DNA from: Chrysaora quinquecirrha
Taxonomy: Eukaryota > Cnidaria > Scyphozoa > Semaeostomeae > Pelagiidae
Assembly: GCA_014526335.1 (NCBI GenBank)
Contig: JACTAT010000032.1
Span: forward strand, 11,107,882-11,171,881
Direction of reading: 5' to 3'
DNA length: 64,000 bases
This document shows, in pieces, positions 43,461 to 56,789 of this stretch; position 1 is the first letter of the stretch, and the number at the start of each line of letters is the position of its first letter. A program made the translations under genes and the position numbers. The notes below the pieces were generated by a model. It was not told where the DNA came from and did not search any database. It saw nothing but the letters and a program-made list of their open reading frames with translations.

Positions 43461-45560
43461 CTAGAAAATGAATGAGTGAATTAATGAATGAATTATGCCA
43501 AGAAATGAACTTGCCTTTGAGTTCAGATAATTATTTTTTGCGGAAACTGTTTCACGCTCGGTCCAACTCGAAGTGTTTGGCAATGTCCTTGGCTCCGCAA
43601 AACAGAACGACATGTTTAGGTGGGGTTCTCTCCAGTGCCTTGAAATTGAAGATTCTCCAGTGCCTTGAAATTGAAGATTGAAGATCTCTTCTATAATATC
43701 CTCAAAACATCCACCGGGAATCGAATTGACATACCATCTGTCCGGGATAAGACGATTAGACTGACCTTCCACCACCGGGCGTAATTGTGAGCGTTTTTCA
43801 CTCTATAGCGTTTTTGACTCTACTGTGTTTGGGTTGTGGCGTTTTTGATTTACTCTTTCTCCTTTTCGTTTCTTGTCAGCTGTCTGACATTTCTTTCCTT
43901 CCATTTTTATGTTTTGCCTGTCCACTGTTCCACGTATCACAACTTGCTGTCTTGTCTCAAGAAATTTTGCTCCAGCTCACTAAAATGTTCTGTACTGAGT
44001 TTTGCTGCCAATGCCATTATTATACTAATATATATTCCCGGTGAATACCCCAATATAGTAAATGCGTTATTGTCCGCAGTTTAGATAATGTTCCTCTTGA
44101 ATAGATTAATGTTGGTTGTAATTGCAGACTGGGTGCCTTCAAGTGCCCTTACAAACTGTTCCAGCATTTCCATCTTCGAATCAACAAACTTCAACTCACC
44201 ACTTCATCAAACATTAACTTGCATTTCTGCAGTGAAGACCCCTGCCCGAGTTTCATTGATACTTTTTAGCAAATTTCTTGTTGAATCAAAACATCTTTGC
44301 ACTGTGTTAAATGATGCTGCAGTCCTAGATGTATCACCTTACCTTATTTGGTCACTCGTGCTAACAGCATAAAAATGCAAAACATGCTGGGTTGGGAAAC
44401 TCCATATTTATTTTCTGCACTTGTGCAATTCTTTATTGTTTTCTCAAGCTCATTTACCTGCTTTTCCATTTTCCATTTCCATTTAAAAATTGGGCTCTTA
44501 TATTAGTTAGTTCAAATTTTCTACTACACTACAAAACTTCACAACTTAAAAACTATTGATGGGGTATGAAATAATTTTTGGGTATTTTATGGGATATGAA
44601 ACATGAATTACAAACAGCTCATGGGGTACAAGATATGATGCCAAAAGTGAAATCCTCCGCCCCCGCATTACACATACTTTATGACCAGTTCTTTATATGG
44701 AAATTCAAAATAAGCCCGGGCAACCGAGATTATTCTCAACCGGCTCAGACAGGCAAGACATCGGCATGCCGTGACACGCGAAGGAAGTGCGAAAGTGAAC
44801 TAAATTAGGAAAGTGCAGAATCAAATTTACCAATCACATGCAAGTAAGATCTTCTTGGTTATAATAACAGCGTGGTTTCTTAGCAATATAAACATAACAA
44901 TATAAACAGTTATGATAAAAAGATCACGCAGTGATTCAAAGTTCACCCAACTACTAAGAAGTTCAAAGTTCAATTTATAATTTCTGAGAACAGTGCTTGG
45001 TTTCAGTATCTTAGATTGGACCTTCATCCTTTTCTCAAATCGAATTGATACAGTGGAAGATATGGTTTTGTTCGTTATTAAAATAACGGTTTTTGTAATT
45101 TTCTTGATAGCTAAGAGTGACAGGACAGCTTAGCGGGATAAATATTTAACCTTAGCGTGTTTAAACGCTAAAGCCGCTGGTCACATACTATGGTCACAGT
45201 GGTGGTTGTGATGTGAATTGGGTAGCTCTTATCAGGGTCAAGTTTAAACAATGCTAATTGGTTGTAACAAGAGTAAAATCATCTTTAAAACAAGAAATGT
45301 TCTTGATCATAAAACGCTAAAAAATTAATATACGAAGTTTTAATTCATTTTTGTCACGCAATTCCTTGACAGTGGCCACTTCTTTGCAATCTTCTTAAGA
45401 TCTATCTCGTCCGTTATGTCTTTTTCGTTCCCAAAAAGCCTACAATCATTCGTTGGCCTACAACCATACGTTTACAAATAGCATTAAATATCACGACGTT
45501 TCAGCAATTGCAAGATGAATTTGATCAAAGTTATAAAATAAATAAAGATATCGCTCGTCG
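43461..45560 (-). other. Unassigned stretch with degenerate reading frames
   Basis: Minus-strand frames at 43775-43461 (PDRWYVNSIPGGCFEDIIEE...) and in 44370-43800 (coiled-coil-like SKMEMLEQFVRALEGTQ, then ILGYSPGIYISIIMALAAK) look protein-derived, but contain stops and match no family I can name. They may be remnants of repeats. Confidence 0.25.
43632..43680. repeat. Perfect tandem duplication of about 26 bp
   Basis: Two adjacent copies of ctccagtgccttgaaattgaagatt. Confidence 0.9.
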
Positions 45561-45566
45561 TCGTCG

Positions 45567-46870
45567 TCAGGTGCCTTCTGCTCTCAGCAGGTTGGCTGTC
45601 ATGGATGCCCATTTCTCCCTATGCTGTGCCTTCCTTATGGCTTCGACATATTCCAGTCCAGTCTTTGATGTTATAAACCACGTTAATCTTGGCCTGCCTC
45701 TTCCTCTTTTCCCATTGAACTTCCCTTCAAGGAGAAGCCTTTGAATCCCATCTCCTCTAATCAAGTGTCCAAAAAAAAAAACACATGTTATCTGCTTAAT
45801 TGTTCTTATCAATGACCTTCTGGTATTCATCTTATGTAATACATAATCATTTGTTCTATGTTCTGCGTATGGTATTTTCAAATCATTGCTCTTGTTAATG
45901 TCCATGTTTCTGCACCATACAGTAAAGTTGACCAAATATAACATTAAACTAGCCGCTTCTTTGTCTCAGCTTTTATACTTCTTGATGTTAAAATCTTTGA
46001 CATGTTATAATATGCACTTCTAGCTACTTCTATCCTTGTTTTAATTTCAGTCTCATTCTTGCCATCCTCTGTCACTCTATGCCCTAAAGACCATATTTAC
46101 CGTTTTCTTAATTTCTGCTCCCTCTACAGTTATATTGGCCCTTGGTACGGGACATACTTTACTCATGACCATTGATTTTGTTTTTCAACGTTCATTTCCA
46201 TCCCATATGGTTTTCCTTTTTCACTGATTGCGTTTATCAATTCCTGTAGATCTGCAGCAGATTCAGTTATTAATGGTGTATCATCTGTTTATTTCAAATT
46301 GTTGATGTTTACACCGCCTACAACTTCTCCTTCTATATCTTCCACTTCCCTAAATATCTTCTCAGTATATAAATTGAAGAGGCTTGGTGATAATATGCAG
46401 CCCTGTCTTACTCCTTTCTTTATTTTGAATTCTGGTGTAACTCCACTCTCTGTTCTTACTACTGCTGTCCCCAATATAATTTAATTATTATCTTCAAATC
46501 CTTGTCATCAATACCTACCTCCTGCAGACATTCTATTATCTTTGTGTGTTTTACGCGATCAAATGCCTTTTGTATAGTCTATGAAACAAATATACACATC
46601 TTTTTGTACCTAATGATCGTTCACATATTGTTATCCTTTCTCTAGTTCCAGTTTCTGATTTGAACCCACTCTGTAGTCTCCTTATTTCTCGATCAATTTT
46701 GTTTATCATTCTTAGTTATATTATTTTTAGCAGCAATTTAGTTACATTGCTCATTAAGCTTATTGCTCTGTGTTCTGCACAATTCTGTGTTTTAAGCTTT
46801 TCAGGTAGAGTAACGAATACTGACTGTTTCATTTCTGAAGGGATCTGTCCATTGTTGTAAATTGTATTGC
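45567..46870 (-). mobile_element. Decayed non-LTR retrotransposon (RT and C-terminal region)
   Basis: In minus order: IPSEMKQSVFVTLPEK...AEHRAISLMSNVTK (about 46860-46730), AFDRVKHTKIIECLQEVG (about 46570), the RT box GVRQGCILSPSLFNLYTEKIFREVEDIEG...GGVNINNL (46474-46289), and the characteristic C-terminus FFGHLIRGDGIQRLLLEGKFNGKRGRGRPR...REKWASMTANLL (45944-45567). There are multiple frameshifts. The C-terminal signature is common to 'endonuclease-reverse transcriptase' LINEs of many animals. Confidence 0.8.
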
Positions 46871-48500
46871 AAAGGTTAGTTGTGATTCAGCTGTCCATTT
46901 CCCGCAGCATTCCGAGTAAAGCCTGCAGAGGCTTGGTAGCAGGCACCTTTTATTTAACGTTATTCTCTTTCTTCTCTGTCTTTGACTTGTTCTTCTTTTT
47001 TCTTTTGTTGTTGTTTATTTTAATAAACAGCTGATCATGTTGACTATAATAGGCTATAATAATGAAACAACGAGTTTAAAGCGAGGGGCGTTTGAATAGC
47101 AATATAATTATTTTCAAACTTTCGATTATTCAATAAATACGCTTGAAATTTCGTAAGGAAAACAACAACTTTTAATCTTTAAATGGGCGAAACATGTTTC
47201 CAACATTTCACGGAGTTGAAAATAATGTATGAGAACTTGGAAACTTACGATATAGTTTGTTTGCTAATTGTATTTCCGTCTTTGTCTACAAAGCAAAAGT
47301 TCGTTTGCCTGTTGATCTTTAGCGAGATTGCCACTGTAGTTTTAATTTTTCCCAGGTTTTTTGAACGTAATTTTCTGAAATGAAACAAAACAATTACTTT
47401 CACGAGCGAATGACAGTAAGAGGCACGAAACGACAGTACAGTAACAGCAAGGAAAGTTCAACGTATTGGAAGAACATAAAATACTGCATACCTTGGATTC
47501 TTTTTCTCCGTCTTTTTCAAAAGTGACCATAATTTGCTTCGCCATTCTGCCAAAGTTTTAACCAAATTGGGACAGTTATGAAAAGTATTGTGACCTGTAA
47601 CTTTGCAGATGAATCGTGCAATTTGTTTACTCCATGAGCTGGAATTCAGAGTTCAAAAGGACACTCAAAGTTCAAACGACTGGGCTCAAAGTTCAAAGGA
47701 CTGGGTCAGAATCCCAGTCGTTCAAAGTTCAAAAAAGAAATAAAACAATAAATTTATTGTCTTCAATTATCCATTGGCAATTGAAGCCATTTAAACGACG
47801 CCCAGGGCGCAACACTTGTTGCTATGCAATATAACGTCAGACCAGTTCCTGGTGGGAATCTTCGAATCGACTTTTTTCAATTTCCGATTAATGGCTGATA
47901 CTAGAAGGGTTATAATCCCACATATGCCCATATCGCATTCTTGAATGGCATTTAACGCTGCATTGCTGGTCTGCAACGGGCCATTGCCCATCACGAAATT
48001 CAGCTTTGTCTTTGCATGACTTTTTCGCTAGTGTATGTTGGATCAATCGTGCGAAGAATTCCGCTTTCATGTGCGTATATTCTACTTCCAATACAACTCC
48101 AAAGATGTGCGAAATAGCTGTAAAAAATAGAAACTATCTTCCTCCGAACAGATCTTTGCATCCTTTCGCTGTGAATGTCATTCCTTCGCTCTTAAAGGAC
48201 ATCGTCCATCCAAAACGACACATGACTTGTCTTCAGAGATTGCTTGGCGAACTTTCGCCTCCTCTTTCTGTCCTCTTGTGATAGCATACCTTTGTCCTTG
48301 CAGCCAGTGTATAGATATTCTTGTTTCAAAATTTGTACCAATGTCCTGTAACTTACACGATTTATTTGTGGCTCTTTTTGCTAATTCCAGTTTAGTTACA
48401 TTAGTATTCTTCTCTTCCATACTGCGAAATGTTCTTAGTAATCGCTATCGCCAAATGCGTCGCCAAAAGAATTGTAGATATTACTATCTGCGTCATCTAA
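46871..48500. other. Unassigned stretch
   Basis: No recognised gene. Around 47645-47740 the words ttcaaag, ctcaaagttc and gactggg recur in direct and inverted form. Minus-strand frames at 48420-48178 and 48091-47791 are protein-like (for example RDGQWPVADQQC) but broken and unassigned. Confidence 0.3.
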
Positions 48501-48507
48501 ACCTACG

Positions 48508-49100
48508 TAATCTTGCCCTATTGGCCTAAAGGTGTTAATGCTTGTTTCAAAGCTCTAAATGGACTTTAACTTGATAAGTTGCGTATTTTGATGTCAGGAC
48601 TATTGTTGCATGTTTGACAATTACATGCCTCGTGTCACAAGCCTTGTCAAGGCTGCCACAATAAACCAACCTTCTAAAAATCCACATTGGGAATTGCACG
48701 AGACTGCGAGAAGGTGGTCCAACACCACTACGTTTCAAGGCATGTTTCTGCTCGAGTGCAGCATGTGAAATGCGCATATTTATGTAAAAGATTTCGTAAA
48801 ATCTACCTCGTCTTGCCTTTTGGCCTAAAGGTGTTAATGCTTGTTTCTAAGCACTACAGGAAATCTTTTAACTTGATTAGTTGCATATTTTGGTTTCAGG
48901 ACCATCGTTGCGTGTTTGACAAATTTACAAGCCTACTAAAAGCTGCGACAATTAACTAACCTTCTAAGAACCCACATGGGGAAATGCACGAGACTACAAG
49001 AAGCAGGTCCAGCACCACTCTGTTTCAAGGCATGTTTTCTGTTCAAGCGCATCCTATGAAATGCGCATATGTGTAAAAGATTTCGTAAAATCTACTCCAC
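48508..49100. repeat. Tandem direct duplication, two copies of about 300 bp
   Basis: Copy 1 (48508-48807) and copy 2 (48811-49095) share long stretches such as ggcctaaaggtgttaatgct, gtttcaaggcatg and agatttcgtaaaatctac, with scattered differences. No coding function was seen. Confidence 0.85.
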
Positions 49101-50790
49101 TTGCTTCACCACTTACAATGCAGTGGGAACGATTAAGGTATTCCTTCGAATTTTCTTTACAAAACCCATTAGCGAATTATTTTTTAGATCCAGCAATGTT
49201 TCTTATCACTGAACCGGTTGCGTTAATGAAAATAGCATTCTTTTGCGTGTTCATGGTACAACATTATGATTGGTTGGTCTATTAATGTAACACTTCTTTC
49301 ATTTTCAGTTCCCATTGGTCGGTGGATATAGCGAAATTGATTTCTGAAAGTTGACCCCTGTGATATTGCCTGTGCCTCATCTGATTGCTTGAGTTCCCTT
49401 TGCAAGCTTAAAATATTTTTATTGATTATTTCAACGGTCGCGATTTCGCTGCCAATTGTTGATAGGCCACCGGAATCTTTCCTGCCTCTGTCATATTACC
49501 TGTAGCAAAGGCACCGGAGTCCATATTTTACTGTTTTTCAGAAGGCAGTAGAAGTCTATCCTTCCTTACGAGTGATTTCAACTCCTCTTTTCTAGAACCT
49601 GCTATTTTCCTTGCGGCCATTGACCCTGTTTATGATTAATATTGCCATGCAATTGCAAGGTTATTCGCGTTGAGTTAAAACTAGGAGTGGCAAAGGAGAT
49701 TTTGTGCTGGCCTTCAAGAACAACCAACCAGTCCGTTTAGAAAGTTGGATTTAGGTTTCCTTGGGCCCTCTACCGGTTTGTGTCGATACTCAAATTTCCA
49801 AACGCAATGTTATTGACCCTCGAGAATATGTTGCAAAGCATATTTTTGGCTGTTTCAGATAGCTGAAATGCCTCCTGGGGGTTGTATTACCGTTCTCGGT
49901 ATTACTAGGTCTTGGTTGAATCTGGATATTGCGTTAAATATTACACATAGCTCTTTGTGCTGGACAGAAGCCTTAAAACTACCAAAGCCATGTCTCGACC
50001 GTGAGTGATTTTGTTCATTCTTTTGAATACGGTTGCTTTTGAGAGACATTGTCAGATGAGTTAAATAATGACATTTTCACTGTTTGTTCTTGGTTCCATC
50101 TGAGAATCAGAATCAGCCACACCTAATGAAAAGAACAAACTCGTTGCAGTGTTGAACTCTTGCTGTTTTGGTAATTTCCTACCCAGTCTTCGCTTTGCAT
50201 CCGCTGCAACGGATTCACCTATAATTACACCTACATTTTTTATTTCCTTAGAAACAGTGCAGATCTTTCTGCTGTGACTTTTATCCCGTTGGCATAAACG
50301 TTTAAGTCGTCTTACAGCCTTTTTCACAGGGGTAGACTTGCACTGTTCTTTTTCTTATTTTAATTTCTTAAGAGAGTTATATTTACATCTTCATCTTCCA
50401 TCTTTCTCTCTTCAGTTGATTAATCACCAACACATTCACCTGCAACAACCGAGACATCGTCTTCGGCCTGCTCAACAATTTTTTTCATTTATAGGAATTT
50501 TTTTCATCCTCAGTCTCAGCAGGACTACAAATAAATGTATGATCTTCCTTCCCTTCTTCACCTAGCCCAAAATTCTTCTCAACAAATAATGCACTAGATT
50601 TTTATTTTGGTGTAAATATTCCGAACCTTGTTTCTCTGCTTCTTCTTTATGACTCAGTTACCACCATGAAATGACTTAGATACTTGGCGCCATTTGTATT
50701 AAAGGGCCTCCCACCATTATCTATCCTGCAATTAGGTACCATACTAAGGACAAGTTTCTTTAATGCACTATAACAGAACAAAGGTTGAAT
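49100..50790. other. Unassigned stretch
   Basis: Only short, unrecognised frames are present on both strands (for example a basic, Lys/Arg-rich minus-strand frame at 50327-50061 starting MKKAVRRLKRLC). No repeats or splice-supported exons were found. Confidence 0.3.
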
Positions 50791-50793
50791 GAT

Positions 50794-51200
50794 TCAGAGT
50801 TCATTAAGTGTACAAGCTGAAGATAAACTTTGGGACGCCAGCATAAGCCTTTCTCTGGGAAGATGGATATAAACTTGGTAGGCCTCACTGGACCATCCAC
50901 CCAAAGCCTTAATCAAATAGTCAGGAAAACCCAAGGAAGTCGCAGTGGTAGCTGCACCAATGCGAAATCTGTGCAAGGTAATTCTGCCGTTATAGCCCGC
51001 TGCAGCCACGACCTGTTGTAAGCGAGTATTCAGCTTATGCCTAGAAAGGGGGGTGCCAATAGCATGGATAAAAATGGCCCAGTGCTGTCCCCGCGCCGAC
51101 GCATGTAAGCCATAAGGGCACTAACGGGATATGAGTCTGTTCTACATAAAATAATGGTATAGCCATTGCCAAATTAGTCTGTTTTGGACTTGGAAAGCTG
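50794..51200 (-). mobile_element. C-terminal half of a DIRS-type tyrosine recombinase
   Basis: The minus frame 51009-50794 has GRITLHRFRIGAATTATSLGFPDYLIKALGGWSSEAYQVYI, matching the His/Arg (RIGAATTA), Trp and Tyr catalytic region of DIRS recombinases. Frame-shifted sequence just upstream (51190-51020; TDSYPVSALMAYMRRRGD...) is the preceding part of the domain. It is the half missing from the element at 41.5-43.2 kb, but it lies upstream of that element in its own orientation, so a simple split of one copy is not obvious. Confidence 0.7.
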
Positions 51201-52199
51201 CACAAAAACTGAACTCGGAAGAGGATGCTGATCAAATTGTCATACTGGCTGGTGAAAGCTGAGAATTGGCTACAATGGCAGATTTGGAGGTAAACTCCGC
51301 TGTCATGGTTTATGACCATTGGATTATAATCGAAAAAGCCTGTTAATCTCAAGCTTTTCTCGACGTCCCAACTTTTGACAGCTTTTCTAATCTTGTGTCA
51401 GGTTTAGGTTTCATTTCATTTATCCTGTTAGGGTCTTACCCTTCAACTGGAAGGATGCATGAAATTAGCTGTGTCCATATGTTGGTCTCAAATCAAAAAC
51501 CTTATTGCGTCCTTCCGCCACCTCAGGTTATTACATGGTTAAAATCTGTCAAAATCTAATGCCTGGACATGTTTGTGACTTGGTATGCTAAAATGGTGAT
51601 AAGATTCGAATACTCGTAATGCATTTCTAGTTGCTAATGAAGGTTTTTTCATAACACTTGATAATCTGTATCATCATGTGGTATGAGAGTTGACCCTGGA
51701 GGATGAATTTACATGTTCCAACACGATGACGAGGAAATTTCAATAATTGCATTCCCTCGAAATATATCTTTGCTGCTATGGAAACAATGTCAGGCAAATT
51801 TAATACATTGCCAGTGGCCCAATTAAGTGTCTTTCACCGTTGGATGTTGCTGACGGACTTGGCGTGGAGGACCATAACGCTGAAAAGCTTTCGACCAAAA
51901 GCTTCTGAGCCTCTCGTTGTCAAAGCAGTGTCAAAGGCAGTCATAGGTACTGATCCTGCTTTGCTATATAAGACCTCATTGGAACAGTGTTGTAATTTTA
52001 GCTTCAAAAATAAAAGCAACAAAGGCAGGGTGATTTGTACATTCAAACTTGAACAATGTCTGCAAACTCACTTCACTTGCTTCTTCAGGTTCCATTGAAA
52101 GCTTCATCAAATTTGCCTGTAGATCTGCAGCTATAGTTTTGATAACATCACTATCTCCATCTTCTTTAAGACAGGACACCAGCTCATTTTTCATTTATC

Positions 52200-55100
52200 T
52201 GTCCTTAACTAGATCTTTTACGGCATCTTTTCAGTTTCGGAAAACACTTTGGTGCAGCCTGTTATCAAAGTGCTCGTCATTCAACTCGAAGATGTGCTTT
52301 AAATTGCAGATTTCTTTTGAAACCTTGCAATGCTGCATGCTTCAAAACTTGCAAATCTCCTTCACTGCAAATTCTTCAAGTCTTATTTCCAGAAAAAAAG
52401 CTTGATATAAGAAAAATATACTCGCTTCAAGCAAAATTATCTACTCACGTGAGTAAGAAAATTTATGTTGGTAAGGAATCTAACCTAGAAAAATTTTCTC
52501 ATTTCAAGCAGTATTTTCTTAAAATGAGCAATATTGTCTTGAAGTGGTTCTTGTTTCAAGACACGTTTCTAGCTTATTTAGAAAAAATCTTGAAATAAGT
52601 AACCTAAGTTAGTGTTAGATGAATATACTTAAAATACAAAAATATTTCCCATTTTCCTATTAAAAGATGTTGAAGACAAGAGAGAAATAAAAAGTAAACC
52701 ATTATTGCATTAAGAAATGATGCTCCAAGATACTAGGAATTGTTAAAAAGTGGTCTCCCACACCAAGTTTGATGGCTCTATTAATACATCATGTTCCAAC
52801 TGACCAAGTGTAAAAGAATAATTTGGGTGAAAAAAGAAATGTCTATGACATAAAAACAATAATTTTCAAAGTCTTTCAAAGCTTTGACTACGTCAGATTT
52901 AACATCTGGGTGAGCTTTCACGTCGCCAAAAGCAATCCTCTGCAAAATGGAAAGTGACAATAGCCAGTTTGAAGGGTAGTCCAGGTCAAGCAAGCAAAAT
53001 AACCCAATTAGAGTGATAACTGCTTGTGCCATCTCTTCCTTTGGGAGCATAATATTTCTTTCCCCAGCGCAAGCAAACCTCCACAGCTGGTCACGATAAG
53101 CCCAGGGGCAAAGCTTTGTCTTTTGTTCCTCCATTCGTCAGGGTCATCACCATTCTAGAAGTAAATCATATACTTCATTAGACATTTACCTTAAGACAAA
53201 GTAATACAATACCACCCCCATTTCTTTTCGAAAGTGTTTTCTAAGAGATTAGCTTTTAATTTCACAAGGCTTCGAGCATTGATAAGTTGGCATAAGAATT
53301 TTACAATAAAAGCGACAATTTTGAGGTTGAAAGACATGTTTGGGTGTACAGTCTTCAACAATAAGCTTCAGACATTGCAAACAATTTATTTGAGCTCAGA
53401 AATTCTGCATACCTTGACAACATGGAAGATATCATGTTTACCACTCTTCGAGGCTTTTGACTTGAATATCAAAATTGGCATCGTAGCGGTAATGATCATG
53501 ATAGCAAATGAAGGTATCTTTAATAAAAATCAAATCTCTAAGTCAATGATTGTTGGGCAATTATCCAGTTGTAGCTATTTATTGACAATGAGTTGCTCTG
53601 ACCAGTGGATCTTGGATGAGAGATTTTGTCAATATCAACTAAAGGAAAGTTCCTACTTTACAAGTAAAACTTTAGACTTAGTAAAGAATTCCATTACATA
53701 TAGACAAGGTTTCAAAAATGGCAACATACCATCAGTTGGATTTCTCGAAGGTTTCAGAACATTCTTAAATATCCCAAAATAGATGATGGCATCAAGTTTA
53801 GACGTGAATAGGGCAACACATTTCTCCATGAAAGAAAGTGGGCTTGTTTCTGGCTCAAGTAAAAGTGTTCTTCGAATTTCTTCAATAACCTGTGATGTTA
53901 TGCAATATAATCAATAAGGACATAAGTTTACTTAATTATAAAGAAGAGCATTTAAGGCATGTGAGAAATATCAAACTCACACATATGGTGTTCCTATTGA
54001 TCAATTGTAGTGAGTTAATTTTGAAATGAAAAGTGTTGATTCACTTTAATGATCACATAGGTTTAGGGGCTCTCCACCTTTGAAACTAAGCAAAAGAAGA
54101 AAATAAAGTATAGGAAACCTCAGCAGGATCCTTGAAGCGGGGGTAAGCATCAAAAATAATCTTGGCCTTCTTTTCTTGTAATCTCGAGCAACTGTCTGCA
54201 AGCCCTGAACTCAAGATTCAAAAATTGATTTATCACCGCCTTATTGGTCGTTGCTTTCTTTTCTCTGATTCCAACAACTTGTACTATCTTGAAGAGCTGG
54301 GTTATAACCACTCTCATTTTCATCATCAGATTCATCAAATTTTGTATATTGAGTTGATATTGACGCATCTTCAGATGCCAAATCTAAAGAGGATAAACAT
54401 AACACATTATCTTTGAGCATTTCATTTTTTATCATGTGTTATTTGCATTAAGCTGCAGAAGACGACTTCACAAAATTTAAATAAATAAACTGTTGATTAA
54501 ACTCACCCCCATAAAAATTGTAAAGATCTCGGGGATTTTTCATGGTAAATGCCTGTTCTCTTCAACCAGTCAGGTAGGTGACAGATGAACTTTAAGCATG
54601 GAAATTGGAAAATTCATAGTACTGAGAATGAGCAAGTCTATTGATTTCAATAACAGTTTTACACCTTCAGTTGCTCAACGGTTTGGTGCAGCCTGTTATC
54701 AAAGTGCTTGTTCATTAACTCGAAGATGTGCTTTAAATTGCAAATTTCTTTTGAAACCTTGCAAAGCTGTGTGCTTTAAAACTTCCAAATCTCCTTCTCT
54801 AATTTTCACTCTGTTGTTTGATAACCTCTGCCACGACATGATCACAGAGACCTGTTCAATGTCAGAGAACATTGATTTTCCAATATCATTACTGATACAG
54901 CTTTCTACACGATTTTGAAGAGAAGTAGCAAGGTCGCCTGCAACCTGGTTAACATCGTTGAATGCATCAGCAATGGTCCTTTCTTCCTAGTTGACTAACA
55001 TCTGCTTTCTTGATTGCTTTTTACCGGTTTTGTTTGCTGGCTTTGTCTCTGTCCCAACAACTTTCCATCCAAGTACAAGCTCAACTTCATCATAGCAAGA

Positions 55101-55200
55101 TCTGTTATCTGGGTCTTCACTTTCTGGATTACGATTAGTTATTGTCGATAAAGGCAGAAACAATGTTATGATATGATATGATGTGATATGATGTGATATG
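52200..55200 (-). pseudogene. Decayed multi-exon gene, unknown conserved family
   Basis: Minus-strand exon-like blocks in order: 55140-54990 (EDPDNRSCYDEVELVLGWKVV, ending in a stop), 54980-54680 (RTIADAFNDVNQVAGDLATSL..., FKRNLQFKAHLRV), 54440-54130 (ends EKKAKIIFDAYPRFKDPAE), 53893-53757 (VIEEIRRTLLLEPETSPLSFMEKCVALF, donor GAT|GTATGT) and 53150-52790 (DDPDEW, then after a frameshift TKLCPWAYRDQLWRFACAGERNIML...LLDLDYPSNWLLSLSILQR). Stops and a frameshift argue for a pseudogene. The architecture recalls uncharacterised multi-copy proteins of fish and cnidarians; I cannot name it. Confidence 0.5.
52215..52390 (-). repeat. Duplicated exon copy of the 54.7-kb block
   Basis: This segment is closely similar to 54660-54800 (both contain gtgcagcctgttatcaaagtgc and tcgaagatgtgctttaaatt). 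On the minus strand both read ALQGFKRNLQFKAHLRV. It lies downstream of the rest of the relic gene and has an in-frame stop. Confidence 0.75.
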
Positions 55201-55218
55201 ATATGATATGATATGATT
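55165..55218. repeat. ATGAT microsatellite
   Basis: (GATAT)n/(GATGT)n run. Confidence 0.9.
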
Positions 55219-55499
55219 AGCTACAATTTTTTCAGCTTATAAAAAAACAACATTCTTTCTTTAATCATTCTTGAATTTTTTCATTTGCAAAGTCAAGGAA
55301 ACCAGTCACTTTTGCAAAACACGGAAACACATTTTGAAGCTCTCTGACGAAGCTCCCTCATTTCATTTGAGTCGTCTAGCAGATGCCTTGACAGACGCCC
55401 TTTCAATCTGTAGTTATCCTCTGCACTCAAATAAATCGTATTATTTACATAATTCATTTTCCTTTAGTCCCAAAAGAAACTGAACCTCCTCCGTATTTG

Positions 55500-56780
55500 A
55501 ACGTTAATTTGTTCCACTGAATTCGTTCATATCATCCTAAGATTTTGGTTATCATTATCAAGAATAACTTTTAACTCCAGTAAAGAAATGTTGTTAAAAG
55601 TTTGTACATAGCCCGAATACTGACATAGATTGTGATTCCGTCACTCTCCCTGTTTCCCTCAAATCCAATGTTAAAAGTATCCGATTTCAATAGTAATAGT
55701 TACTTATTTATCATCTCTAATGTTTTTCTATCTTATAATGTATGATGTATTTAATACTGAAGTAGAATTTTTAATAGAAAGTAGAACTATCTGCTGATCA
55801 TTGCATATTAAAGCTATAACTTAACCCGTAATGAAACGTTTTCTTTAAGTACATTTGTTAATTTATTTAAAAGTGATTTGACGAGAAAGTAGACAACTTG
55901 TGAAAAGAATTTCGGGTTATGCAGATTGAAATAGAATTTGTCGTTTATCCCTTATCCGGTATTGTATACTTTTTACATGAATTGGAAAGGTAACGAGGCT
56001 GATCATTGGTGCCGTACTTTTCATCGAATCTGGCCAATAGGAATTGCAAACACTTCAGATCAGCAAAATATATTTGAATGGTAAGCATCAAAATAGTAAA
56101 CAAAATGGCCACATCTGAAATTAACAAAATAGCCCTTAATTATACATCAGTTTCCCAATTCCATCCTACCTACCGAATCGTGTAGAATTTAATTTAAGTC
56201 TTAGTTGCCAATTTTTCATTATCATGTATATAGGACCCGTTAATTTGGTTTTGGTTTCGTTTAATGAACAATAATCATTTATTAACATTTGGGCTTCGTA
56301 TTAATAAACATTTTCGTAGCGTATTGTGAATTAATTATGATAGTGATGAACTAACTTAGTAGAAATTGTAGGTAAAAGTAGTAAAACTGGTGGTTTTTGA
56401 ATTAATTTAGTAATAATCAAATCAGTGCCCATGTTTATTTGCATATAATTTTTCCTTCATAAACATGTGCACCTGGCATATAATTTGTATATATAGGCGT
56501 AAGTTAAAGGCTCTTTCAGACAACAGGCCGACGGCCCAGAAGAGGCATCAAGAGAACTACATTACTTAAGTAAATCATTTCGCTTTGCAGATCGTTTCAG
56601 CATAATTCGTCGTCATTATGCTCTTCGTCGTCGTGCGTGCAACCTGAAGAGCCTTCAAAGAGTTAGCTATCGTATCATTCGTCTAAATTATCATAATTAG
56701 CCTGAGTAGAATGAAGAATATACTGAATTAGTGCAGTGCTGTTATTATACTCTACGAGTCTATTATTGCTATCGGAATTC
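55500..56780. other. Non-coding stretch
   Basis: AT-rich sequence without credible exons, RNA genes or terminal repeats. Confidence 0.5.
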
Positions 56781-56789
56781 TTCTTAGTA

